The notes beneath the pieces are model-generated. The model worked only from the letters and a program-made list of their open reading frames with translations, did not search any database and had not been told where the DNA came from. From Chrysaora quinquecirrha (lineage: Eukaryota > Cnidaria > Scyphozoa > Semaeostomeae > Pelagiidae): a stretch of 64,000 nucleotides of DNA. The stretch's first letter is position 1, and every line of letters starts with the position of its first letter. Both the position numbers and the translations under genes were made by a program. Positions 10,688 through 20,712 of this stretch are shown one piece after another. The stretch lies in assembly GCA_014526335.1 (NCBI GenBank), contig JACTAT010000060.1:1616598-1680597 (forward strand), given 5' to 3'.

Positions 10688-10937
10688 TGAAGGGGTGTAT
10701 TTATTTTCACTGGAGAATGAATGGGGAGAAGGGAATGAATGGCAAGAAAGAAATATTTAGGGTATGGTATATGTAGGTAACGTGAGATCTAAATCACGTG
10801 GACATGTTGAAGGAATGAATGTATATTCACTGGAGAATGAATGGGAAGAAAGGAAGAAAAAGGGTGTCTTTTCACTGGAGAATGAATGGGGAGAAAGAAA
10901 GAAATGTTAAGGGTGTGGTGGATGTAGGTCACGTGAC
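10688..10937 (+). promoter_or_regulatory. three tandem promoter-like modules ending in an E-box
   Basis: Copies at about 10688-10800, 10806-10869 and 10870-10937 each contain CACTGGAGAATGAATGGG followed by a purine-rich run; the first and last end in ATGTAGGTNACGTGA-like sequence. Perfect CACGTG boxes occur at 10795-10800 and 10930-10935. The last box (TCACGTGA) stands 20 bp before the TATA box of the downstream gene. CACGTG is the core site of bHLH-zip factors such as USF/MYC/MITF types. The tandem arrangement suggests duplicated enhancer modules. Confidence 0.6.
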
Positions 10938-10955
10938 GGTAAATAGGCATGCATG

Positions 10956-10963
10956 TATAAAAA
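10956..10963 (+). promoter_or_regulatory. TATA box
   Basis: TATAAAAA follows TCACGTGA (10929-10936) by 19 nt. A start site near 10990 would leave a leader of about 50 nt to the ATG at 11043. Confidence 0.6.
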
Positions 10964-11042
10964 GGTGGACCACACTCACTGTACTAATCATTTGAACTGC
11001 CGTCGTAAGTTTGGAATTACGGAGAAATACATAGTTTTAGAA

Positions 11043-11477
11043 ATGGAGAATTTTGTAAAAGAATTTGATGCTAAGATAGAAGAGGTATGTCAGCACATGA
11101 AAATGGGGATGGAAGACCTGTTCCACGAAATGGATGGAGCAATGTTTCAGTTCATTATGGAAGAGAAAAGTGGCGTTGGAAAGGAGAGAACGCAGAGGGC
11201 TTTAAGAAGAGTGAAAGCAGTTTTTCTGAAGGGGACAATGGAGATTAAAGAAGCGAAAAAGCACATGGTGGAGAAAATAAGGGAATTTGAAAGGCGAAGA
11301 AGAAGATTGGAGGAGGAAAGGCACAAGGAAGAGGAACTGAGTCTGGCTGTAGAGGAAGCAGAAAATGAAAGAGAAAGGAGGGAAAGATTCAGGAGCGAAG
11401 AAGTGCAGACGGAAGAACTGACTGAGCCTGAGGACGGTACTGAGCCTGAGTCTGAGGACGGTAACGTGGAAATATGA
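11043..11477 (+). CDS. 144-residue charged coiled-coil protein, unidentified
   Basis: I chose the ATG at 11043 (MENFVKEFDAKIEEV) because the upstream in-frame ATG at 10953 overlaps the TATA box. Its context (G at -3, G at +4) is favourable. The protein is almost entirely charged helix: residues about 5-60 are mixed, about 60-120 are an Arg/Glu-rich coiled coil (REFERRRRRLEEER), and the acidic tail repeats EPEDGTEPESEDG. There is no signal peptide or membrane segment. It appears intronless, with TATA and E-box upstream and a poly(A) signal about 210 bp downstream. No family was recognised; it could be a cytoplasmic or nuclear scaffold-like protein. Intact frame and clean signals argue for a real gene. 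Confidence 0.65.
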   Translation: MENFVKEFDAKIEEVCQHMKMGMEDLFHEMDGAMFQFIMEEKSGVGKERTQRALRRVKAVFLKGTMEIKEAKKHMVEKIREFERRRRRLEEERHKEEELSLAVEEAENERERRERFRSEEVQTEELTEPEDGTEPESEDGNVEI

Positions 11478-11685
11478 CTTTTTAAAACTGTGTTCAATGT
11501 TATCATTCTATGACTTTTATTAATGTTTTTAAATGTTATCGTTCTATCGCTCAAATTTAGTAATGTTCTTTAAGTCGTTATAGTTGTCGTAGTTATAAAT
11601 CAATTTAGTTGTGTTATCGTTGTACATGAATTCAGTTGTTATGTGTTTTTTATATTTTTGAACAGCAGCGCGTATATTCAATTAA

Positions 11686-11695
11686 AATAAATAAA
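11686..11695 (+). terminator. polyadenylation signals
   Basis: Overlapping AATAAATAAA follows the coiled-coil gene by about 210 bp. The preceding 85 bp (from about 11634, including TTTTTGAACAGCAGCGCGTA) is duplicated at about 12058. Confidence 0.5.
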
Positions 11696-11715
11696 CGAAA
11701 ACTGAAGTAACTACA

Positions 11716-12215
11716 ACAAATTGTGATACTGTAAAGGATGGAATAAATAAAGAAACGGAATATGTCATAAAAGATGGAAAATAATAACACTGAAGACAAC
11801 CAGGCCCTCTTGAGGGGAATCTAAGTAACTTAAACAAACTGTGAGAAACGATGGAATAAATAAAAAAACTGAAGACAACCAGGCCCTCTTGAGAGGAATG
11901 GAAGTAACTTAAACAAACTGTGAGAAACGATGGAATAAATAAAAAAACTGAAGACAACCAGGCCCTCTTGAGGGGAATCGAAGTAACTTAAACAAACTGT
12001 GAGAAACGATTGAATAAATAAAAAAACTGAAGACAACCAGGCCCTCTTGAGGGAGTGCAGTTTTTATGTGTTTTTTATATTTTTGAACAGCAGCGCGTAA
12101 GTTCTATTGAAAAAAATATACGAAAGCTGGAGTAACTTTAACGAAGTGTGAGAAAGGATGGAATAAATAAAAAAACTGAAGACAACCAGGCCCTCTTGAG
12201 GGGAATCGATCCCCT
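11716..12215. repeat. 79-bp tandem repeat, five copies
   Basis: CAGGCCCTCTTGAGG occurs at 11801, 11880, 11959, 12038 and 12187. The first three intervals are exactly 79 bp. The last, 149 bp, contains a second copy of the 3' end of the upstream gene. Each unit includes AACTGAAGACAACCAGGC, GAAGTAACTTAAACAAACTG and GGAATAAATAAAAAAACTG. The last unit runs into a SINE head, so the unit appears to be an amplified SINE tail. Confidence 0.85.
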
Positions 12216-12300
12216 GACCTCATTGTTTCCAAATAGGATAACAAACAAGCCACGCTAATCAAAGTGTCGAGGTGTGAAGAAAAAGGGATTAATCCCACAG
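12185..12300 (-). mobile_element. tRNA-derived SINE head
   Basis: On the minus strand a box A-like TGGCTTGTTTG (12252-12242) is followed by a box B-like GGATCGATTCC (12212-12202) inside a T-arm stem GGGGATCGATTCCCC. The spacing is typical of a tRNA. The D-arm and anticodon stem are degenerate, as in tRNA-derived SINEs. The region 3' of box B (AGAGGGCCTGG) is the sequence amplified in the adjacent 79-bp array. Confidence 0.6.
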
Positions 12301-12823
12301 CGAACACCTCGTTCTTTTGTTTTTAGTGGCACCTGACTGCGTAGATCAAAGAAGGGTTAGCCCCAATTACCCCAGAAACGATAGCAGAAACGTGAAAAAG
12401 AAGGTTCGATGGCAAAACTACAGCAGGGGCGGCAGGGAAAGGTGCAAGAGCGAGCACTGGATCTTGAAAACCCTAGGAGGATGATCTCGGACAAAATCGG
12501 TCTCCATGACTACTACTACTTTAGTATAGTAGATCTAAGAATTTCAATCTCTAAGCAATATCATGAGCGATATCTTCTTGAGTTGGTGGTTTTGGAGCTA
12601 TATATGTCATGCTTGCTTGCTGACGAGGAATAAAGCTACTTTATGAAGCTCAAACTTATAAAGCCTGTAATAATCTTTTTTGAGGTTTGATATAATTTGA
12701 CAGATGTCAATCATTACATCAGAAAAACATAAGAAAATGACATATTTGTGGTTTTTTCCTTTACATAAACTATATCATATGTTTAAGAGTAAGAGAACGC
12801 AATCAATGTTCAACCATAATAAG
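12301..12823. other. spacer with no supported gene
   Basis: A 75-codon plus-strand open frame at 12409-12633 has no recognisable domain and lies next to SINE sequence. I treat it as chance. The remainder is AT-rich. Confidence 0.35.
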
Positions 12824-13070
12824 CTAAAAAGCACTGCTAATAATCTCATTTTCGCTTAAAGCATGAACACTGTCATAATCTTTAACTAAACTATCTTTCA
12901 TACAGTCTAAATCATATTTCTTATAATCTATTTGTTCTTCTGCATCATCATCATCATCATCTATCTTTGAATATTCTATTTGAATCTCATCTTTAAACAT
13001 TTTCAATAATTGTATCTTTTTTTGCAAGCTTTCTTTGTCTTTGTAATATTATATCAAAATTGCTCTAGCC
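12824..13070 (-). pseudogene. fragment of an AT-rich acidic/charged coding sequence
   Basis: The minus strand reads ESLQKKIQLLKMFKDEIQIE, then a poly-Asp run from a (CAT)n microsatellite, then YKKYDLDCMKDSLVKDYD. Composition matches the blocks at 14.1-14.4 and 16.1-17.4 kb on the same strand, so all may be parts of one decayed gene or element. The protein is not identified. Confidence 0.35.
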
Positions 13071-14079
13071 ATCGAATAATTGTAGTAATAACTTTCTTCT
13101 CCTTCTTTTTCTCCTATATTTTTGTGTACAAAAACATTCCTATGTAAGGTTGGTACCTGGCCTAAGGTACCGAAAAGAAAGCAGTTAGGCTCATATCGCA
13201 TGAGCACAAATTCTTATTCAGCCTATATGAATAATATCACCAGCCCTCCATTCTCAAATGCCAGACACGTTTCGCTCTTATTGAAGCTCATCATTGACAT
13301 GTGTGAGAATCAAACCGGGATTTATTGCGTGAGAAGCACAAAAACATTCATAGTAAAATTAGATTTTTTGAAATTTTCATCAATTTCAAATTGTTTTATT
13401 AAGTTTTATTTTTTAATTTTATCTATACTCTGCATTCTTTCTTCAGCGATTTGAAGTTTTGATGTTTTGGCTTCACAAGTAGTATACGCTGAACACATGT
13501 TAATCATGTCCTTGGTTGTGAATAGACTTTCTTTCATTGATCAATTCATTCATATCACCAAAACCATCAACCATAAAAAATCTCTTGCATATAATTTGTT
13601 TGCATTGCAATATAGTACAACAGAGTGCCAAGTAAGGTTCCAAATTAGTTCTGTAGCGTAAGTTCTGTAGCGAATACCCAAGTGAACTTTACACGTTTTC
13701 TTCCTATAGAGCAAATTTTCTTTGCAGCAAATGCGGATAAGCTTATTAACTATTAATTAGTTAATAACATCTTTCATGTCTAACTTATCTGAAAAATTCG
13801 CTGAGATAAGTTCATTTGTAACTATGTTTTGAAATAGATCAGCATGCTCCATTTTTTTAGATAGTTGGTCAAAGAAGCCGAATAAAATATGACAATATAC
13901 AACACTTATCCTCTTTTTATAAACAGTAAAACAATCAATCAATGAATAAAGCAAATAAAATGTCAACCAAAAAGTGTCATTTAAAAAAATTGTCAAATCC
14001 GAACAGCTTTTTGTTTTTGCAAAAATTTCTTTTCAAAGGCATCACCAAATGTTAAAAGTTTAATTTGTTCTTTGAAAAA
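13071..14079. other. AT-rich stretch with scattered coding-like pieces
   Basis: Minus-strand fragments such as NELINERKSIHNQGHD near 13500 look like protein broken by stops. No frame longer than about 80 codons is convincing. A plus-strand frame at 13122-13454 is probably its shadow. Confidence 0.3.
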
Positions 14080-14440
14080 CATGGCCTTCGTTTTGTTTTT
14101 TTATTTCTAGCAATGTATTTTATTTTTCCTTTCTGCAAACTTCGCATATTTCATTTAAACTTACCATATCACGATCTTTCCAAAATTATTCACATCTCTC
14201 CAATTCACATCTCTTCACATCTCTACATTGATTAATCACATCAAAATCACTTTTTCTTAGTTCTTTATCATTCATAACAACATCTTTCTCGAACAACTGG
14301 TACAATTGATAAGTGACAACAAATTCACTGATTCGTGCAAAAATCCCTTTCCATTCCTTCACGGTCTGTTCATATGATAAGCTCTGCTCAGCAGAATCAT
14401 TTTGAATTCTTGAAAAAACTTCAATGTCCAGTGAACTTTA
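14080..14440 (-). pseudogene. helical charged coding block, unidentified
   Basis: The minus frame reads VFSRIQNDSAEQSLSYEQTV, then WKGIFARISEFVVTYQLYQL and NDKELRKSDFDVINQCRDV. Stops then appear, followed by MVSLNEICEVCRKEK. The pattern suggests a helical protein with a C-terminal cysteine pair. It shares strand and composition with neighbouring blocks and is interrupted by several stops. Confidence 0.4.
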
Positions 14441-15149
14441 CATTTTTTGCTTTAACTCTCAAGATTGATGCTAATGTTGAAAATAAAAAAACTAGCTTTT
14501 CTCATCTACTTAGCACCCTTAAATATTTCAAAGACTACTTTGATTGATTGGATATTGTTTAAATGCTTGATTGATTATCACAAATAAAACACATTCTTTT
14601 TCGTGATTTTGTTCTTTATCTAATCAATTCACTGAAGAATTAAAACTAGTATAATTATTATTATCTACAGTTTTGTTTAAACAATTCATAGATGAATTGG
14701 TCATAGGTAAAAAAATAGAAATAAACTGAACAGACATTGAACTAAGCAAAGAAAATAATACTATATTACATATAAATAAACCTAGCAAAGAACATGAATG
14801 TCTACTGAACAAAATAGTCCAGTCAATAAAACAAAGCTTCTTGGTCCTTTTCTTCACCCGAAATGCAAGTTTAACATTCTGTGAATGATTTGGGTAAATA
14901 CATTTCTTTTTGTTTGTTGTGTTCATGCATTTCTCCCCTTCCTTCTTCTTCATCTCCTAGTCCTTCAACAATTGTAACTTCTCTTTCTCCCAATCTTGAC
15001 ATGTTTCCATATCTTCTGAATGCAGCGATTCTCCACAATATTGATAATGTTCACTTCTCGACAACTGACAACTCGTTTTCTCTGTACCTTTTTTCACTTT
15101 TATCCTGATTATTTGTTTGCTATGCATATCAACCCTTCGTGAAATGACA
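14441..15149. other. AT-rich region, broken minus-strand frames
   Basis: Two adjoining minus-strand frames (15157-14957 and 14953-14624) contain charged pieces such as CQDWEKEKLQLLKD and KKKEGEKCMNTTNKKK. They belong compositionally to the surrounding relic but show no domain. Confidence 0.3.
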
Positions 15150-15755
15150 CGATTCATTTGCTAAACGGAGACGTCATAGAAAAGATGGATGATTTTGTCT
15201 ACCTTGGTGGTTACACAAATACCACTCGTGACATCAAGACACATATTGCCAAAGCCTGGGGAGCCTTGAATGCCCTAGAGAGGGTTTGGGACTCGCGTAT
15301 CAAATGTTCAACAAAAATACGCTTATTCAAATCAACGGTGGAGTCTATATTGTTATATGGTTGTGAATCTTGGACCCTGACAAAATCCCTGACCAAGAAA
15401 GTTGACTGGACGTACACCCGAATGCTAAGACGAGTGTAAAGCATTTCCTGGGGAGCTCGAATGTCCAACGATCAACTTTACGGTCAAATTCCCAAGGTGT
15501 CTGTCACCATCAAAGGAGATGACTAGCTCTTGCTGGTCACGTCTCTCGACACAATGAACCCTCAGGCTCACTGATAATCTGGACGCCTGAAGAACCTCGA
15601 AGAAGAGGACGCCCAAACATCACACTAAAGGACATCCTGAAAGCTGACACCGGGCTCAACTCAATGAGAGCAGTTATGGCAGATAGGCAGTTCTTGAAGA
15701 CAAATTTCGTCATGTCACCAACTTGAATTGGATGAACCTAGTAGTAGTAGTAGTA
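15150..15755 (+). mobile_element. 5'-truncated RTE-like LINE: C-terminal part of the reverse transcriptase
   Basis: The plus strand reads DDFVYLGGYTNTTRDIKTHI, ALNALERVWDS, TKIRLFKSTVESILLYGCES and TRMLRRV up to 15439. Past a frame change come LALAGHVSRHNEP and RRRGRPNITLKDILKADTGL. This succession (YLGG, LLYGCESW, AGH..RH, RRRGRP) is characteristic of the C-terminal end of a large non-LTR reverse-transcriptase group, which I place near RTE. A (TAG)n run at about 15738-15752 is a typical trinucleotide LINE tail. The catalytic domain and endonuclease are absent. It splits the AT-rich minus-strand relic. Confidence 0.75.
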
Positions 15756-16084
15756 TTTGTTTGTTCTTTCCTTTCCACACCATCAGTACTATTCATACTA
15801 GCCATCTCTTTCTGTCCTGTTCTCTTGTCAAATGATCATCTAAACTTTTAAATGTGTGCTAATTAAATACCTTTTTAAAACAATAGAAGCTGTCCATCAA
15901 TCAATTAATGTAAAAATAACTTCATGTTGATTTTTTAAGTCTAAACATAAGATCCACATAGGTGCTAACTAATAATTTTTCCCCTGATGAATTTGCCATT
16001 ACAATATTAAATAGATCAAGCATTTGATTTTTCGAATTACAAAAAGTTAATGTTTCAGGTTCATATGAGAATATATCATTTCCA
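15756..16084. other. AT-rich junction between LINE tail and minus-strand relic
   Basis: A minus-strand frame from 16161 to 15922 (SYEPETLTFCNSKNQMLDLF) extends the relic to its right. No other feature was seen. Confidence 0.3.
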
Positions 16085-17400
16085 TCAGACAAGGTAGTCA
16101 TAAATGCTGGAATAACACAATATAGGTGCAGACACATTTCCCAGATATGAATCTTCCACATTATTGCTATACATAAAATAATTTTCTCCAGACAATGTAT
16201 TTGCTAATGGTGATTTGGCATTCGTCAAATTACTTTTTGAAGTTGTTGAAGAAAATCCTTCTACGGTGTATTGAAATTTGTCTTCATAACTTGCATGATT
16301 AGCAATGTATGATAACTTTTTGTATCTCTTCCATACAGCCACTTTTAAATTATCTAATGAGTGATCGATCAATTGAAATCTTAGAAATCGGAATAATTTC
16401 CTGCCAATAGCTGTACTTTGACAAAATGGCGCTATTTTTTTCAATATGAGTTTGAAGAGTGTAAGATTCTCCATCAAGCTTTATCTTCCAATCCCAATTT
16501 AACCAATTTCCATTTATGTTCCATTGAACATCTTCATTATGAGCAACATAATTATTAAATAACTGTTTATCATCTTGTGTAGAGTAATTTTACAAAACCA
16601 TTTTTAAAACCTCTTTTAAAAGTATCTATTTCACCAACATCAACAGTAGAAAATTCATTAAAATCCTTTACAACATCTATAATTTCTTTACCAGATACTG
16701 TTTTACGTCTTATAAGCACGTAACATTGATTTAGAATTTTAGCTACATCGAGGCGAATTACAGATGCCATTGGCTTTTTAATATCCATATGGTATGTAGC
16801 ATGATTTGATATGTTACTAATGCAGTTATAATAATTTTCGTTCAGCACTTTTTCATTATGTTCTCTAGTAATGTAGATTAATTTTCCATCAAAACTTTGT
16901 AATTCTTCACTATTCTTGTAATATTTCCAAGCTCCAATATTTATTTCTACAATCAAATCAACTACATTATATTCTTGCGGAATTTGTAGAACTGGAATAC
17001 CACTTAACTAACTGGGAGCTTTAGAATCATTAAAGACAATATTACTCAATGTAACTTGCCAGCTGTCATTAATGCGAATTGTTTGTAAATCATCCACTTT
17101 CGACAGATTATAATTTCATTTTAAAAAGTCTGAAGTTTCGCTATTATAATTGCCTTGTAATAAAAATTCATCTGTATTACTTTTAAATGAATTAATATTT
17201 CCCTGTCTCTAAACGAAGTTGAATCCATTGTGAATAATAATTCTACTTTCAAAAATTCAGGATTAAATACTTCAGTATCACATAAAAATAATTCATAGTT
17301 GAATGTATTAAAAAATACACAGTGTTTAAAAACAACTTGACTTGGAATGTACTGATTGATATTTCCTTGTATATTCTTCGGCTTCAATTGATAATCAGAT
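16085..17400 (-). pseudogene. large unidentified AT-rich protein relic
   Basis: Successive minus-strand blocks read LKPKNIQGNINQYIPSQVVF, ELFLCDTEVFNPEFLKVELL, then TIRINDSWQVTLSNIVFNDS and LSGIPVLQIPQEYNVVDLIV. These are followed by the clean 128-codon frame 16956-16570 (INIGAWKYYKNSEELQSFDG onward), and then GESYTLQTH and AVWKRYKKLSYIANHASYED. The alternating hydrophobic pattern suggests a beta-rich protein of more than 400 residues, possibly structural. Stops at about 17117 and 17010 and frame changes near 16560 and 16450 break it. I do not recognise it. A giant DNA transposon (Polinton-type) or viral relic is possible from composition alone. Confidence 0.4.
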
Positions 17401-18031
17401 CTGTTAAATTGAGATTAAACTTTTTGGTTTGATGAAAGTTCATTGTCGCCAGAAGGGCTTCTGGTTTTAAAGGAAATTTGCCCCTCACCTTTCGAGGGGT
17501 GGCAAGGATCGTGGGAACTTGGAATGACTTCATGAAGCTGAAGTATCCCCGATGTGGAAATGGAATAAAAAAGCTGCCATGAGGCATGCGGGTTTTTCAG
17601 CAAAGCAGAGTAGCACAGTGAACAGTGCAAGTACAATTTGGTAACTTTTTCATAGTCCAGAGATTAGAGCTTGATTAGAGAGATTAGAGTCAAATTTTTG
17701 CAATGCCTTTCACTGTGCTGCGCACAAATATTTCATACACAAAATGAATTTTCTAAGAAAGCTAAAAGAAAGTTTTGGCACTGTAAACATGAAATAAGTA
17801 AGTTCCAATGCTAGGCCAAAAAGCTTTCTTATAAAAAAACATGTATGGAGCGGACCACTGCGATGTACACTGCTTTCCACAGAAGTAGTAATAAAAATCT
17901 GAAGTTAATGTTTGCTTGAGTGTTTGAGTATACTGTCTTTTCTCTGCAGAAAAACATCGAAATTTAGGAAACCAAGTTGAGTCCATCCATACAAGGTCTT
18001 TTGATAAGAACAAAGTATATAAGAACATAAA
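17401..18031. other. spacer without supported genes
   Basis: 17419-17600 is locally GC-richer (CCCCTCACCTTTCGAGGGG forms a short hairpin at about 17479) and may be part of a small repeat. Minus-strand frames here have no domain. Confidence 0.35.
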
Positions 18032-19235
18032 GCTTCAGAGGCTGAAAAGTTAAGAAGATGATAAGAACAGGCTTTGCTAAGCAAGACATTTTTACATGTA
18101 TGTCCCTTTTCTTAGCAATTACCACCTTATTTGAAAAGCATCAGTTTTTTAAAAAGCAAGAAAATTAGGAACATGTTTAGAACATTTTGAGCCTTCAAAT
18201 CGGAAAAATTAAGAACATTGCATGGCTTTCTTCAATTTCAGTGCCCTTATAAAAAAAAGTGTAAAATAATAATCGGTCCCGAAAATATTTTTCCTGCAAT
18301 CGTCCTGGTATATTCATTTCATTTCATTTCATTAATAAGGATTGCTACTTTTACAGAGCATCATCCACTACAATGCTACATAATCTAAAAAAAAACAAGA
18401 AAAAGATACCAAATTACTACAATGAATCCTTTAGCTGCTCAAGCAATAAAAAAGAGTTTCCCAGGAAAGCACACAACTCTCTTAACAAACTAAGATCCTC
18501 AGCAGACAACATGAGAACAAATTTCTCATCAGTATTTAGTTTAACGAAATTTGGGACCTTGAAGCTAAGAACTAGCAAAAGCTTTTCACGAGGCTCGAGA
18601 TATGTACTGCATTCTAATAGAAAATGTTTTTCATTTTCTACACATTGCAGATTGCAGAACATACAGAATCTCTCATTTTCCAGTATTCTTTTATGTCTTC
18701 AGACTTTAATATTCAATTTATGACCACTGCACCGGAATTTGGCCAAAATTTGGCTAAAATCTCTGTCTTGTAGATGTATGGTCTATGATAGTACAATGTG
18801 GTCTTCCCTTAAAACCCTCTTATTCTTGCTGTTTTGACTGAGGTGAATGCCCTGGATGAGACACACACAAGAACAACAGAAATAAACATCATATTAATAA
18901 TAATAATAATAATCAACCTCATAAGAACACTGAAATTGAAGAAAGTCACGGAATGTTCTTATTTTTTTTTTTACTTCAAGGCTTAAACTGTTCTTAGCAT
19001 GTTCTTAAATGGCTTGTTTTTTAAAAAGATGTTGTTTTCCAAAGTTGGTGATAATTGCTAGGAAAAGGGAGGAACACATGTAAAAATTTCACATAGCCAC
19101 AATGATTGATATTTTACCTGTTTTTTCGAGTGGAGAACAGGACAGCGCCACTTAAGAATTAAATTCTAATTTTTTCTTGCTTCACAAAGCCTGGTAATGT
19201 TCTTAGCATGTTCTTAACTTTTCACCCTCTGAAGC
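18032..19235. mobile_element. 1.2-kb inverted-repeat element with a nested LINE fragment
   Basis: The left arm (18032 to about 18250) begins GCTTCAGAGGCTGAAAAGTT. The right arm (about 18925-19235), read backward, begins GCTTCAGAGGGTGAAAAGTT. The arms match along their length, including ACATGT, CTTAGCAATTA(C/T)CACC and TTTCTTCAATTTCAGTG, with moderate divergence. The right arm is about 100 bp longer because it holds an extra block containing CACTCGAAAAAACAGG (minus sense). TAAGAACAT-like motifs recur many times in both arms. There is no clear target duplication and no transposase, so it is an older non-autonomous element than the one at 5.7 kb. Confidence 0.65.
18316..18725 (-). mobile_element. 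LINE 3' end (L2/CR1-like reverse transcriptase C-terminus)
   Basis: The minus frame reads CNLQCVENEKHFLLECSTYL, then EPREKLL and LSLLRELCAFLGNSF before a stop. C-x-x-x-C-x-x-E-x-E-HFL-x-x-C-x-x-Y is the usual signature at the end of many LINE ORF2 proteins. Downstream on the minus strand is an (ATGAA)n tail at about 18334-18316, a typical short-motif 3' end. It is heavily 5'-truncated and lies between the arms of the inverted-repeat element. Confidence 0.7.
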
Positions 19236-19734
19236 CTGATGTCAAATGAAGACATCACCAGTGGGGATAGGGCATTTGCACTGGAGACTGTCTTTAGAAA
19301 AATGTAACTACGCATGCGTGCAAATGAGAAGGAAGCATATTATTCAAAATGGCGTATGCACAGTGACTACGATCAAAACAACCCGTTGCCTAGGAGGAAT
19401 TTTGGGGTGAAGTGTGCGATAAAGGAAGAGTTGCAAGAGAAAAGTTACTAAAAAGAAAGCTGTTGGTGTTGGCAAGCAATTTTCCCGATCGAGGTAATAA
19501 ACTAATAGTAGAAGTCATTCTCTTTTATAAGAACATAGCAACACATATCATAGGCCTACCTAGGCCTAGTCTATTAAACGATCGATAAGAAGTAAGCACC
19601 TTTCCAATGTCATATTAAATCTATTATTTTTACTCAACTAGCAAGAAATCTGAATATATTTACTGAAAATTTGTGATAGACCTGATAGACTATCTACATC
19701 TATCCACAATAAGATGTGCATCCTTCTATTTTAG
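19236..19734. other. spacer, possible upstream exon
   Basis: At about 19390-19495 the plus strand has an open stretch ending in a donor-like CGAG|GTAATA (KGRVAREKLLKRKLLVLASN). None of its frames joins the exon at 19735 without a stop, so I do not include it in the model. Confidence 0.3.
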
Positions 19735-20179
19735 ATAGTAGCAACAGACTCCAAAGCCAATAAAGTCAAGGTCCACTATGTGAATTACCCTGTAAGTATG
19801 GATGAGTGGCTAGATTCCTCAAAAGACACAGAAAGAATTGGAACATTGAAAGAGCTGCCAGTGCTAAGCCCTGATACTGTAAATGAGAGGTTTTTGTGCT
19901 TTCTTTGGAAATTAGAGGGGGAGATAAAGCTCCATCTTTTCTCCAATAAACAAGAGGACCCTGCTGTTAGATTGGAGATCGAAATTGATGAAGAGTTATT
20001 CCAAGAGTTTTTTAAATCTGTGGATCATAACAGTCAAAAACAAAAGAGATTTTCCGTGCAAAAAAAAAGAAATGGACAAAATTCTCTCTGTTGAATGGGA
20101 TATCAGAATCCTGAATAAACACCTAGACTTTTCTTATGTTATGCAAGGAACAATTGAATTTGGACAAAGAAGAAGATAA
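19735..20179 (+). pseudogene. chromo-barrel/Tudor-like protein fragment, frameshifted
   Basis: An acceptor-like TTCTATTTTAG precedes IVATDSKANKVKVHYVNYP and then SMDEWLDSSKDTERIGTL. 'KVKVHY.xYP..xDEW' is the hallmark of chromo-barrel and Tudor-like domains that bind methylated histone tails. The frame continues through LPVLSPDTVNERFLCFLWKL to a stop at 20094. A second frame carries the likely continuation (KILSVEWDIRILNKHLDFSY) to 20179, implying a frameshift at about 20060 in an A-rich run. The rest of the gene is not visible. It may be a truncated copy of a chromatin gene or part of a transposon that captured the domain. Confidence 0.45.
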
Positions 20180-20299
20180 TTAGTGGTGTACCTGTTGGAT
20201 CACAGATAGAACGCGAGCTTGTATTTGTATTTTCATTTGTTCATGGTGATGGCAACATGCTTGATTATGAAAACAGAGAATATGAGCTTCTGTTGTTTA

Positions 20300-20712
20300 T
20301 TGTGCACCTTAAATCCTGTTTATGATATTTGCTTTTAATGTACAACTAGCTATAACAATTTGTACATCGTGCAATCCACTTATTACCAATCTTTGTGATA
20401 TGTTGAGGTGAGCAATATATCTCAAAGTTGCATACAGTGCATAACTTACTGCATGTTTTGACATTATCTCTGGCCTCAAGGCAATTTGAACAATGCTGTT
20501 CTGTCTTCTTTACATGCCCAGAATCTGTAAGATCCTTAATTTTACACTTGATTGATGTTTTGTCTTCGGCAGTTATAATCTTTTTTGATTTAAATCAAAT
20601 TGTGTAGTTTTCTTCAATAAGTTTATAGCCTTGGCATTGTGCCTAAACACTCCAAGAGTTTGGCTTCTCCTATCATCCTGTATAATATTTTTCAATTCAT
20701 CAACCAAATCCT
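20300..20712 (-). pseudogene. cysteine-rich C-terminal fragment of an unidentified gene
   Basis: After an acceptor-like CTTTATTTCTCTAG at about 20713 the minus strand reads DLVDELKNIIQDDRRSQTLG, then, past a frame change at about 20585, HVKKTEQHCSNCLEA, CSKLCTVCNFEIYCSPQHI and WIARCTNC. The Cys spacing resembles a treble-clef or cross-brace zinc finger such as those at the C-termini of some DNA transposases. The similarity is only in pattern. Confidence 0.35.

Noticed and set aside
10953..11042. Upstream ATG start for the coiled-coil gene
   Set aside because: It overlaps the TATA box and encodes a Cys/His-rich stretch unlike the rest; the ATG at 11043 has better context and position.
11147..11554. 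135-codon minus-strand Ser-rich frame
   Set aside because: It is the antisense shadow of the plus-strand coiled-coil gene.
12195..12265. Functional tRNA gene
   Set aside because: Box A and box B are present, but the D- and anticodon stems do not pair well and it continues into amplified SINE-tail sequence.
18373..18723. 116-codon plus-strand frame
   Set aside because: It is antisense to the recognisable LINE ORF2 C-terminus on the minus strand.
19390..19495. First exon of the chromo-like gene
   Set aside because: Each possible frame joined to 19735 meets a stop.
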